From Cryobacterium sp. Y11 (GTDB lineage: Bacteria; Actinomycetota; Actinomycetes; Actinomycetales; Microbacteriaceae): a DNA stretch of 64,000 bases. A program made the position numbers and the translations under genes. The notes beneath the pieces were generated by a model. It was not told where the DNA came from. It saw only the letters and a list, made by a program, of their open reading frames with translations, and did not search any database. Location: contig NZ_PJJO01000060.1 of NCBI RefSeq assembly GCF_002929535.1, positions 310,001-374,000 on the forward strand, written 5' to 3'. Below, piece after piece: positions 20,025 through 27,475 of the stretch. How positions within the stretch are numbered: the stretch's first letter is position 1; each line of letters opens with the position of its first letter.

Positions 20025-20086
20025 ATTGAGGCGATTCGGGACGAATATGCCCCGGTTAGGCACCGGACGGCAGGAATCTCCGCAGT
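20025..20086. repeat. imperfect hairpin element
   Basis: ACTGCGGGAGATT at 20025-20037 is answered by AATCTCCGCAGT at 20075-20086, with one base missing from the right arm. An inner CCGG...CCGG pair lies between. It sits in the gap between the NUDIX gene and the plus-strand esterase gene. Confidence 0.6.
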
Positions 20087-20357
20087 ACTGTAGGGCACCC
20101 CCACAAGCGGCGGCCGCTCGCGCGCCAGACAGCGAGGTCACGCGTGCGATTCCGCGCCAACAAGCGACGCCACGGGTGGCGAATTCAGGCAGTCCGCCCC
20201 GCCGCGTGGTGGCGGCCTTCACGAATCCGCGGCTTCCCGTCGGCCGGCGCACGAATTTCCTGGATTGGCCACGGCCAGCGGGTACGAGAAACGGGCTCGG
20301 CAATGAAAGTATGGGAGCACACGGTGCTCGAGCTCCGCCCACGATCAGGAGGAACCC

Positions 20358-21011
20358 ATGACACTCATCGACCCCGCTGCCGTGCTCTGGTCTGCTTCCG
20401 GCGCCGACCGGGTTGACCGTCCGCTCCTGCTCGTGTTGCACGGCTATGGCTCGCATGAGGGCGACTTGTTCTCGCTCGCGCCGCACCTGCCGCTCGAGCC
20501 GGTCATCGCGGCACTGCGCGCGCCTCTGCCGGTCGGCGATGGCTGGGCCTGGTTTCCGATTAGCGATCCCGGAAACCCAGACAAGGCCTCGGTCGACGCG
20601 GGTGTTGCCGCGGTTTTGGCCTGGCTCGACGCCCTGCCGCAGCAGCCTCCAACGGTTGGTCTGCTCGGATTTTCGCAGGGAGGAGCCATGGCGTTGCAGC
20701 TTCTGCGTGCTGCGCCCGACCGGTTTAGCTTCGCCGTGAACCTCTCCGGGTTCGTCGCGAGCGGCTCACAAGCCGGTGACACAGCCCTGGCCGAGCAAGC
20801 GGTTCCAGTGTTCTGGGGTCGCGGTACCGCCGATACCGTGATTCCGACCAGCGCGATCGAATGCACCCAGGCCTGGTTGCCCGACCACAGCACGCTCACC
20901 GAGCGCATCTACGAGGGTCTGACGCACTCCATCTCGCAGGCCGAGCTCGGCGACGTCGTCAACTTTTTACGCGCGCAGTACCCCGACGCCGCGCCTCAGC
21001 CGGCCGCCTAG
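20358..21011 (+). CDS. phospholipase/carboxylesterase family serine hydrolase
   Basis: The 217-residue alpha/beta hydrolase is of the carboxylesterase/phospholipase (YpfH-like) family. The nucleophile elbow is GFSQGGAMAL, the oxyanion region is VLHGYGSHEGDLFSLAP, the Asp lies near GRGTADTVIP, and the catalytic His is in the GLTHSIS motif. It has no signal peptide, so it is cytosolic. The ATG is preceded by AGGAGGAA. Confidence 0.88.
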   Translation: MTLIDPAAVLWSASGADRVDRPLLLVLHGYGSHEGDLFSLAPHLPLEPVIAALRAPLPVGDGWAWFPISDPGNPDKASVDAGVAAVLAWLDALPQQPPTVGLLGFSQGGAMALQLLRAAPDRFSFAVNLSGFVASGSQAGDTALAEQAVPVFWGRGTADTVIPTSAIECTQAWLPDHSTLTERIYEGLTHSISQAELGDVVNFLRAQYPDAAPQPAA

Positions 21012-21185
21012 AAACGCTCAGCCGAGCGGATGCTGCAGCGCGGCATCCACTCGCCCGCCCGAGATGCTCAACGAGCCAGCGGGCCTGATCGTACGGGTCG
21101 CCGCCAAACCAGCGGCCGGGTCTGCTCACCCGCGAACGGCTACCAGCTTGGTCGGCTATTCTCTGCCGCGCCGCAGTGGTGCGTG

Positions 21186-21436
21186 GCGCGGGAGCCGCGC
21201 CAGTACGCGGGATTTTGACGCAGCCCCGACCACGCTGCCGGGTCGGGTTGAGCGGGAGCCGCGCCAGTACGCGGGGGTTCCGGCTGCGGGGCTGCCTCGA
21301 GGACGCGCGTTTGGCGGGACCTACGCCAGTGCGCGGGAGTTACGGATTGGCCGGAACACCCGCGCCACGTGCTGCGCGGGAGCTGCGCCAGCGCGCAGGA
21401 GTTTCGCCTCCCGCGCAGCGGCGCACCTCCCGCGCA
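21186..21436. repeat. tandem array of ~62-bp repeat units ending in a hairpin
   Basis: Four related segments of about 27 bases (GCGCGGGAGCCGCGCCAGTA type) begin at about 21186, 21251, 21313 and 21374, a period of 61-65 bases. The last unit is followed by its inverted complement (CCTCCCGCGCAGCGGCGC), making a hairpin. A second copy of the element with the same period and terminal hairpin is at 38907-39035. The stretch between 21012 and 21506 holds no gene I can support. Confidence 0.75.
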
Positions 21437-21506
21437 GCGTGAAACGCGTGCGTAGCGGAGCTATCGAAAACTCAGGACAAAAGCCAACTTCTCGCCCCAG
21501 CGAACG

Positions 21507-21947
21507 CTAAGAGCGGTCGCGCTTGGCCTGCTCCTGCGACGCCTGGCGCTCAACGTGCGCCTTCTTGGCCGCGCGGTGGGCATCACGGTCTTTCACCGCG
21601 ATCTGGTCGGCGCGCACGCCGGCCTGGGTAGAACGCTCCAGCACGAGCCAAGCCGGCGGCTGCTGCAGCAGGGCACTAATCTCGGCCGTGGTCAGCGGGT
21701 CGGTGATCTCGCTGCGGGCGAGGCCCGAGATGGAGACTCCGAGCTTGGCGGCAACAACCTGGCGCGGGTGCGGGCCGTTGGTGCGCAGCAACGTGAGCCA
21801 CTCCGGCGGGTTCGCCATGAGCTCGGCGAGCTCGGTGCGGCTAACAAATTCGGTCTGGAACTCGGCCGGCGCCGCGTCGAGCAGAATCCCGAGTTTCTGG
21901 GCCGCCGTGGCGGGCTTCATGGTCTGGGGCTTCTTCTCGGAACTCAT
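21507..21947 (-). CDS. DUF5997 family protein
   Basis: The 146-residue protein has the DUF5997 pattern (MKPATAAQKLGILLDAAPAE, FQTEFVSRTELAELMANPPEW, VVAAKLGVSISGLARSEI). It ends in a charged tail rich in Lys, Arg, Ala and Gln. It is cytosolic and its function is unknown. It diverges from a LysR substrate-domain-only protein, the common pairing in Actinobacteria. A DNA-associated role is possible but unproven. Confidence 0.8.
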   Translation of the reverse strand: MSSEKKPQTMKPATAAQKLGILLDAAPAEFQTEFVSRTELAELMANPPEWLTLLRTNGPHPRQVVAAKLGVSISGLARSEITDPLTTAEISALLQQPPAWLVLERSTQAGVRADQIAVKDRDAHRAAKKAHVERQASQEQAKRDRS

Positions 21948-22022
21948 TGTTCCAGCGTATAGCCTGAGGGGGCCCCTGTTTGGGCAAAACGACCTGTGCT
22001 GCCCTCAACTACCCGAGAAAGG

Positions 22023-22883
22023 ATGCCGGTGAGCTTTTCCATCGCCTTCGTCGCCGGTGTCACCCCCACCAAATGGACTCGCATCTGGGGCGACCGCCGC
22101 CCCGACGTGCCGCTGACCGTGTTTCGCACCGAAATGGTGGAGCAAATTGCGGTGCTCCACGACGGCCTTGCCGAGGTCAGTCTGGTGCGCCTGCCCATCG
22201 ACGAGACCAATCTCAGCGTGATCAACCTGTATAACGAGATTCCGGTCGTGGTCGCGTCGAAAGATCACGCCATCGACCAGGCCGAAACCGTGCTGCTGGC
22301 CGATCTGGCCGGCGAACACCTGCTGCAAAACCCCGACGACGTGCCGGAGTGGCGCGACATCGCCGACGAGGTGCGCGACGGAAACCGCCGGCCCCTGCCG
22401 CCGATGCGTGACCTCGACGAGACCATGGAGCAGGTCGCCGCCGGCGTCGGCATCCTCATCGTGCCGCACTCCATCGCCCGGCTGTACGGCCGCAAGGACG
22501 TCGTCTCCCGCCCGGTCTCCGGCGTGGCCGACACCCAGATCGCCCTGGCTTGGATCACTCGCGAGACCACGGAGGACATCGAGGAATTCATCGGCATCGT
22601 TCGCGGGCGTTCCAGGGCCAGTTCGCGAACGGATGCCGGTGCCTCCGTGGCTGCCGACGCCGCAGCATCCGCAGACGGGGAGCAGCTCGAGGTTCGTAGC
22701 GACGGCCGGCCGCCGAAGCCGCCGCGCAAGCCGAAGAAGACCGACAAGGCCAAGGCCGCCGCGAAAGCCATTCGGGTCGCCGCCGCGAAAGCAAAACCCG
22801 CCGTACGAAAGCGAACCGAGAGCGCCCCCGGCCGCACCCGTCCGACCAAAAACCCTAACAAAAGCAAGGGCCGCGGCCACTAG
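22023..22883 (+). CDS. LysR substrate-binding-domain protein lacking HTH, with basic tail
   Basis: The 286-residue protein starts directly with the periplasmic-binding-like LysR effector domain (SFSIAFVAGVTPTKWTRIWG, VPEWRDIADEVRDGN, VAAGVGILIVPHSIARLYGR). There is no N-terminal helix-turn-helix. Instead residues ~215-286 form a Lys/Arg/Pro/Ala-rich tail (KPPRKPKKTDKAKAAAK), similar to actinobacterial nucleoid-protein tails. The start ATG at 22023 follows GAGAAAGG. It diverges from DUF5997 and may act with it. Confidence 0.75.
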   Translation: MPVSFSIAFVAGVTPTKWTRIWGDRRPDVPLTVFRTEMVEQIAVLHDGLAEVSLVRLPIDETNLSVINLYNEIPVVVASKDHAIDQAETVLLADLAGEHLLQNPDDVPEWRDIADEVRDGNRRPLPPMRDLDETMEQVAAGVGILIVPHSIARLYGRKDVVSRPVSGVADTQIALAWITRETTEDIEEFIGIVRGRSRASSRTDAGASVAADAAASADGEQLEVRSDGRPPKPPRKPKKTDKAKAAAKAIRVAAAKAKPAVRKRTESAPGRTRPTKNPNKSKGRGH

Positions 22884-22987
22884 ACCGGATGCCGAAGCTC
22901 GACTCGGCAGAGACGGCACCCGAGACCGGATCGCGTTGGACTACGGCGATCTCGGCATGCTCGGTCAACGCGCAGGGTCGGCCCGCG

Positions 22988-23380
22988 CTACTGGTTCTTC
23001 AGGACCGAGAGGATATTGCCGGACGGGTCGGTGAACCAGGCAATGTCCGGTCCCTGCCCGCCGCCGGCGGCGATGCCCTTGTTGTTCTGATCGAATCCGT
23101 CGTAGCGCAGAAATTCCACGCCACGCTCGGTCAGCTCATCGACGGTGGCATCGAGGTCGCTGACGGAGAAGTTCAAAATCGTATAGGTGGCCGGCACGAA
23201 GTCGGGCTTGGGATAGACCATGACAATCGCTCCGTCCGGTAGGGCAATGCTCAACATCCCCATCACACCCACCGTGACCTCAAGCCCGAGCGTCTCGGCA
23301 TAGAACGTGCGCGCGGCGTCGAGATCAACGACCGCGAATCCGCTGAATCCGGCGACAATGCCAACGTCGTGTTCGGTCAT
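22988..23380 (-). CDS. VOC family glyoxalase-like protein
   Basis: The 130-residue vicinal-oxygen-chelate protein has paired beta-alpha-beta-beta-beta halves (FAVVDLDAARTFYAETLGLE and the ending WFTDPSGNILSVL). The family includes glyoxalases, ring-cleavage dioxygenases and antibiotic-binding proteins. Metal ligands cannot be assigned reliably here. It is transcribed divergently from nothing obvious, and the adjacent exporter genes are on the same strand. Confidence 0.8.
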   Translation of the reverse strand: MTEHDVGIVAGFSGFAVVDLDAARTFYAETLGLEVTVGVMGMLSIALPDGAIVMVYPKPDFVPATYTILNFSVSDLDATVDELTERGVEFLRYDGFDQNNKGIAAGGGQGPDIAWFTDPSGNILSVLKNQ

Positions 23381-23417
23381 GAGTGACTCCCTCTGAGATG
23401 GTGCTGGTTTCGCCGGG

Positions 23418-24416
23418 TCAGCGAGAGCTGATCGACGCGAACTTGCGAATGCACAGCGGCACGAACACGAGCAGCATCACCGTGATGCCGATCAAGACGG
23501 TCAGCACCGGGTTCTGCATGGTCCAGATATCGGGGACCGGCGCGGTGCCGAGGTTGCCAAACAGCTGCCGCACGGCCTGCACGAGCGAAGAAACAGGGTT
23601 CCACTCGGCGAAGACGCGCAGCACCGTCGGCAGGGTTTCGCTCGGCACGAAGGCGTTGGACACGAAGGTCAGCGGAAACAAAATCAAAAACGACGCATTG
23701 TTGATGACCTCTGGACTCTTCACGCTCATGCCGAGCAGCGCCATCACCCAGCTGAACGCATAGCCAAACAGCAACAGCAGCCCGACTCCGGCCAGAAACT
23801 CGCCCGGCGAGGAGCTGACCCGCCAGCCGACCGCGAGCCCGGTGGACATCATGATGATCATCGAGATGGTGTTCAGCACAAGGTCACCGTTGGTGCGTCC
23901 GATCAATACAGCGGATGCGTTCATCGGCAGGCTCCGAAAGCGGTCAATGATGCCCTCTTTCAGGTCCAGCGCCATGGCTGAGCCGGAGAAGGTCGCGCCG
24001 AACACGACAGTCTGCGCGAAAATACCGGCCATCAGAAACTGCGTATAGTCGCTGCCCGCGACCGCAATCGCACCGCCGTACACCTGACTGAATAGCAACA
24101 CGAACATGATCGGCTGGATCACGGCGAACACGAGCATGTCCGGCGAACGCTTGATCTTGATCAGGTTGCGCTTGGTGACGGTCCAGCCGTCGGAATACCA
24201 GAGGGAGAACGGGTTCCAGGTGGGCAGCGGGGGTATTGTGCCGATTCGGGCCCCGGCCAGCTTGCTGCTCGCGGCCGCCTCGCTGCCGATAATCCTCGTC
24301 TCGGAGATCGCAGTTCCGGAGGTCGCGGTTCCGGAGATCGCAGTTACGGAGGTCGCGGTTTCGTTCGTGCCGGCCGACACGGGCTCGGTGGGATCACTGG
24401 CGTGGCGAGCGCTCAT
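23418..24416 (-). CDS. ABC-2 type exporter permease (DrrB-like)
   Basis: This membrane permease subunit pairs with the adjacent ATPase. Roughly six hydrophobic segments follow residue ~90, with the ABC-2 features LVFAVIQPIMFVLLFSQVYG and GFPTSxx-like loop MSVKSPEVINNASFLILFPL, and the characteristic FVSNAFVPSETLP. The N-terminal ~55 residues are a Thr/Ser/Ala/Gly-rich stretch coded by a 30-bp DNA repeat (24302-24361); translation may start further in. It overlaps the ATPase gene by four bases. Confidence 0.87.
   Translation of the reverse strand: MSARHASDPTEPVSAGTNETATSVTAISGTATSGTAISETRIIGSEAAASSKLAGARIGTIPPLPTWNPFSLWYSDGWTVTKRNLIKIKRSPDMLVFAVIQPIMFVLLFSQVYGGAIAVAGSDYTQFLMAGIFAQTVVFGATFSGSAMALDLKEGIIDRFRSLPMNASAVLIGRTNGDLVLNTISMIIMMSTGLAVGWRVSSSPGEFLAGVGLLLLFGYAFSWVMALLGMSVKSPEVINNASFLILFPLTFVSNAFVPSETLPTVLRVFAEWNPVSSLVQAVRQLFGNLGTAPVPDIWTMQNPVLTVLIGITVMLLVFVPLCIRKFASISSR
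24302..24361. repeat. 30-bp direct tandem repeat within permease gene
   Basis: Two head-to-tail copies of a 30-bp unit (starting CGGAGATCGCAGTTCCGG), each itself made of two related 15-bp halves, code on the minus strand for alternating AISGTATSGT residues in the permease N-terminus. The in-frame period allows slippage without a frameshift. Confidence 0.85.
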
Positions 24417-25471
24417 TTCGCGCGCTCCAGATCTGGCCGGACGGCATCCGCAACACTCAATGCGCGAGCCTGCGCCCGTTTCGAGAGCTTCGGCCCGCTG
24501 GAATCGTCATCGTCGGGCTGAGCCAGATCCGCCTTGTGGCCGGTGAGCTTGAGAAACACGTCGTCGAGGGTGGGGCGACGCATGCCGGCATCGTGCAGAT
24601 TGATCTGCGCGGCACGCAGGTCGGCAAGCATGTTCTGCAGCGCGGTCGGTCCGTCGGTGACAGCGACTTCGACTCCCCGACCATCGGTGAAGATGGAGGC
24701 GACACCCGATCCATGCCGCGCGAGAATATCGCGGGCGGCCGCGCCGTCTGCGGCGTCGACCAACGCGACCACGACGCGATGCCCGCCGATCTGCGCCTTG
24801 AGCTGATCGGACGTGCCCTCGGCGATGACCCTTCCGTCGTCAATCACAACGATGTCGTCGGCGAGCTGGTCGGCCTCCTCGAGATATTGCGTGGTCAGCA
24901 ACACGGTCGTGCCATCGGCGACCAAGCGCTTGATCACGCCCCACAAGGCGATTCGGCTGCGCGGGTCAAGCCCGGTAGTCGGTTCGTCGAGAAAGAGCAC
25001 CTTCGGGTTGATGACGAGCGCACCGGCGAGGTCGATACGGCGGCGCATGCCGCCAGAAAACCCCTTGACCGGCCTATTGCCAGCAGCGGTGAGCTCGAAC
25101 AGGTCGATCAACTCCTGCGCCCGTTTGCGGGCAGTCGGGCCGCCCAGATGGTACAGCCGGCCAACCATTTCGAGGTTCTCGAATCCGGTGAGGTTCTCGT
25201 CGACTGCGGCGTACTGGCCGGAGACACCAATGATGCGGCGCACCAACTTGGGTTGCCGCACGACGTCGATTCCATCGATGATCGCGGTGCCGGCATCCGG
25301 TCGAATCAATGTCGTGAGCATTTTGACGACGGTGGTCTTACCGGCGCCATTCGGGCCGAGCAGCGCCTTGACCGTACCGCGCGGCACCGCCAGGTCAAGC
25401 CCGGCGAGCGCGTGCACCGGCCCGCTCTTGGACTGGTACGTCTTGGTCAAACCGTGAGCCTCAATGATCAC
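24413..25471 (-). CDS. daunorubicin-resistance-type ABC transporter ATP-binding protein (DrrA-like)
   Basis: The 352-residue ATPase is of the DrrA/CcmA drug-export group. Walker A LLGPNGAGKTTVVKML, signature VKGFSGGMRRRIDLAGAL, Walker B VLFLDEPTTGLDPRSR and the switch His (LTTQYLEE region) are intact. The C-terminal DUF4162-type domain follows, ending in a charged tail. With the downstream permease it should export a lipophilic compound. Start ATG at 25471. Confidence 0.93.
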   Translation of the reverse strand: MIIEAHGLTKTYQSKSGPVHALAGLDLAVPRGTVKALLGPNGAGKTTVVKMLTTLIRPDAGTAIIDGIDVVRQPKLVRRIIGVSGQYAAVDENLTGFENLEMVGRLYHLGGPTARKRAQELIDLFELTAAGNRPVKGFSGGMRRRIDLAGALVINPKVLFLDEPTTGLDPRSRIALWGVIKRLVADGTTVLLTTQYLEEADQLADDIVVIDDGRVIAEGTSDQLKAQIGGHRVVVALVDAADGAAARDILARHGSGVASIFTDGRGVEVAVTDGPTALQNMLADLRAAQINLHDAGMRRPTLDDVFLKLTGHKADLAQPDDDDSSGPKLSKRAQARALSVADAVRPDLERAK

Positions 25472-25632
25472 GTAACGGGTTCCTTGCCTGGTATCGGTAT
25501 TGTGCAGATCTCCAACCTCCTACCTGCGATGTTAACCGGGCCAGAATGCTTTGACAACCATTATTCTGGGCCGCCGTGGGTGCCCCTTCGCAACCGGGAC
25601 CGCACCATCCACGCCGGCTGGAAATCACGCCG

Positions 25633-26118
25633 TCACGCGCAGAACCAGACGATGTTGGCGCCCAATAACCCGAAGGTGGTGCTGATCGCGCGCGACTCGG
25701 TCGACACGACCGAAGACCATCCGTTGGCGTTGACGTTGACATTGACATTGACGACGTTCGAGGTCGTCGCCACCGACAGTTGGGTCGACAACGGCACGCT
25801 CGCGGAGCGCGACCTGGCGACCTTCTGCCCGCCGCCCGGGGAGCCCGACCAGACAACGGTGTATCTGGTCGGCACAATCGCGTTGCCGGTGACCACGGGT
25901 TGGGGCCAGTAAAACGCTACCTCGGACGTCAGCACACCGAATGATTCCGTGCAGGTGAGCGACGTCACCGGGTTGACGATCCCCGTTGTCAGTTGCGCGC
26001 CGTGAATCGCCTCACTGGTCCAGGCCGCCTCGGTCTGTTGCACGCTCTGCCCGACGCCACAGAATGCCAACAGCGTCATGGGTCCAGTGATGGCAATGCG
26101 ATCACGACGCGTCGTCAT
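25633..26118 (-). CDS. secreted SipW-dependent-type protein, third gene of the locus
   Basis: The 161-residue exported protein has a short signal region (IAITGPMTLLAFCGVGQS) and the TEAAWTSEAIHGAQLTTGIV motif seen just after cleavage in SipW-type substrates. The rest is a Thr/Ser/Val-rich beta-sandwich of Fn3-like type (LTCTESFGVLTSEVAFYW, YTVVWSG). The start ATG overlaps the sipW stop (ATGA). A hexamer repeat (25729-25752) gives an Asn-Val run. Whether it is still exported is doubtful because the peptidase gene beside it is broken. Confidence 0.6.
   Translation of the reverse strand: MTTRRDRIAITGPMTLLAFCGVGQSVQQTEAAWTSEAIHGAQLTTGIVNPVTSLTCTESFGVLTSEVAFYWPQPVVTGNAIVPTRYTVVWSGSPGGGQKVARSRSASVPLSTQLSVATTSNVVNVNVNVNANGWSSVVSTESRAISTTFGLLGANIVWFCA
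25729..25752. repeat. hexamer tandem repeat
   Basis: Four copies of gttgac/attgac lie head to tail inside the secreted-protein gene, producing alternating Asn and Val residues on the minus strand. Confidence 0.8.
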
Positions 26119-26519
26119 CGATCGGCTCCAGACAGCAGGGCAGGCTGCACAGCAGCAGACGTCTCGGCAACCGGCCGCTCGGAAGTTGCGGGTGCAAAGC
26201 GATCGGGACTGCGCGATTCGCGTTCGCGCGGCCGGAACGCCCACCTCACCACCGCGCTAGCAGCGACAGTTGCGCCGCCGAGCACGATCGGATTGGACAG
26301 CTGCACCACGAACTGCGCGAGGTGCGGTATTGAGAACAACACGATGCGCACGTCCTGCTCGCGATACGGCGCCGGATCATTGACGGGGTTCGCGTCGCCG
26401 CGAAGCGTCAGGCTGCGTTGGTTCACGGTGTCCCCCGCATCGACCAAGATGGCCCGGCGGGTGATGGGAAGAAGTCCGGTGCGAGCCACGGTAACCACAT
26501 CATCGACGCGCACAGAAGC
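26115..26519 (-). pseudogene. sipW-type signal peptidase remnant, N-terminus deleted
   Basis: The frame encodes the C-terminal part of an S26B/SipW-type signal peptidase: RVDDVVTVARTGLLPITRRA, SLTLRGDANPVNDPAPYREQ with the conserved LRGDANxxxDP motif, then a hydrophobic stretch (FVVQLSNPIVLGGATVAASA). The N-terminal membrane anchor and the catalytic Ser and downstream partner region are missing. Upstream the sequence joins directly, in another frame, the TasA-like gene. It therefore looks like the product of one deletion that removed the 3' end of the upstream gene and the 5' part of sipW. It cannot be an active peptidase. Confidence 0.8.
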
Positions 26520-27109
26520 GGCAGGGTCACCTCGAAGCAGAACGCCGTGGTGGAGCCGGGCGCGGCAGCCGGGGCAGCCGTCAGAGCACTGACAACTCCT
26601 GTTTCCTGGTCGACGGCGAGTGCACGCGCGGTGGCCGACGTGGCCGGATCGGAGCCGAACGGAGTTGCCACAGGAACGAGCACCGTGCCGACGGTGCTCG
26701 CGTCACAGCCGAAAGTGGTCAACTGCACGACCGAATAGCTCAGGCCCGTGGTGGTTCCAGTGCTGGCCGCGGGCCCGACGGTCACGGCGGCGGCGTTGGT
26801 AGTCGCGGCGTCGAGCCGCACGGCGAACGGTGTGTAGACAGCATCTCCGGGCGTCAGCAGCGCGGCGTTGACCGAGAAAGCGAGGTCGCCCAGCGTGCCA
26901 CCGGCGACATGGTCCGTGAATTCCTGGCCGTCGGCGCTGCCAACGCGGGTGAAGGCGCCAGCCGCAAAGTCCGCGTTGTTCCAGGCAGCCAGGGTGATGG
27001 TTGCTCCGAGTCCGAGTCCGAGAACGAGTCCGCCGGCCAGAATGGCGCGAATTTGGCGGTTACGCGGCCTGCGACTGCTCCCGAGCTGCTCCGGTGTCTG
27101 CTGTCCCAT
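26423..27109 (-). pseudogene. TasA-like SipW-class surface protein, C-terminus lost
   Basis: The start ATG at 27109 follows GAGGAGA. The N-terminus has a SipW-class signal peptide (IRAILAGGLVLGLGLGATIT followed by LAAWNNADFAAG), then a secreted Thr/Ala/Val-rich domain ending STTAFCFEVTLP. After that point (about 26519) the reading frame continues for 31 residues in what is an alternate frame of the sipW remnant, so the natural C-terminus is gone. Intact relatives are matrix or fibre-like secreted proteins. The truncated product lacks the processing peptidase in this locus. Confidence 0.75.
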
Positions 27110-27475
27110 GATGGATCTCCTCGTTGCATTACGCATCCGTACGGTCACGAGGACTTCTTCGACATCGCGCATTCTTGACGTGGATGCCTGATAAAAGGCG
27201 AGGCGCGGGGCTGCACTGCACTGCCGTTTACGCACAAATACCGGTGTAATTCTCGTTGACACCAGTGATCGGTGTCCCGGCTTAAGTACACGGCCCCTGG
27301 TGTCCCAGTGCCGCGCTGGTGGATGTCCAGTGCGGGCCAAACATTTCGGCTACCCGCGATACTTTCAGGCAATCTCCCTCTTCTACCCCCCTTTATGGGT
27401 AATGTTACGACTATCGTCTTTTTTGTGATCCGGCCCGGCTGTATGCAAGAAACCGAAAGGCGTTGACCGAGACCG
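27110..27475. promoter_or_regulatory. divergent control region between TasA-like gene and LAL regulator
   Basis: This 366-base gene-free region lies between the divergent TasA-like gene and the LAL regulator pseudogene. Two inverted repeats stand out: GACACC...GGTGTC at 27258-27276 (7-base spacer) and TACCC...GGGTA at 27384-27401 (8-base spacer). Either may be the former regulator's operator. No promoter boxes are assigned. Confidence 0.45.

Noticed and set aside
21186-21436. CRISPR-like array (27-base repeats, ~35-base spacers)
   Set aside because: Repeats are degenerate, and the linkers are related to a linker in the second locus at 38907, so they are not unique spacers. No cas genes are in the window.
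24536-25912. 458-codon plus-strand ORF
   Set aside because: It is antisense to the DrrA-like ATPase gene, whose motifs are complete.
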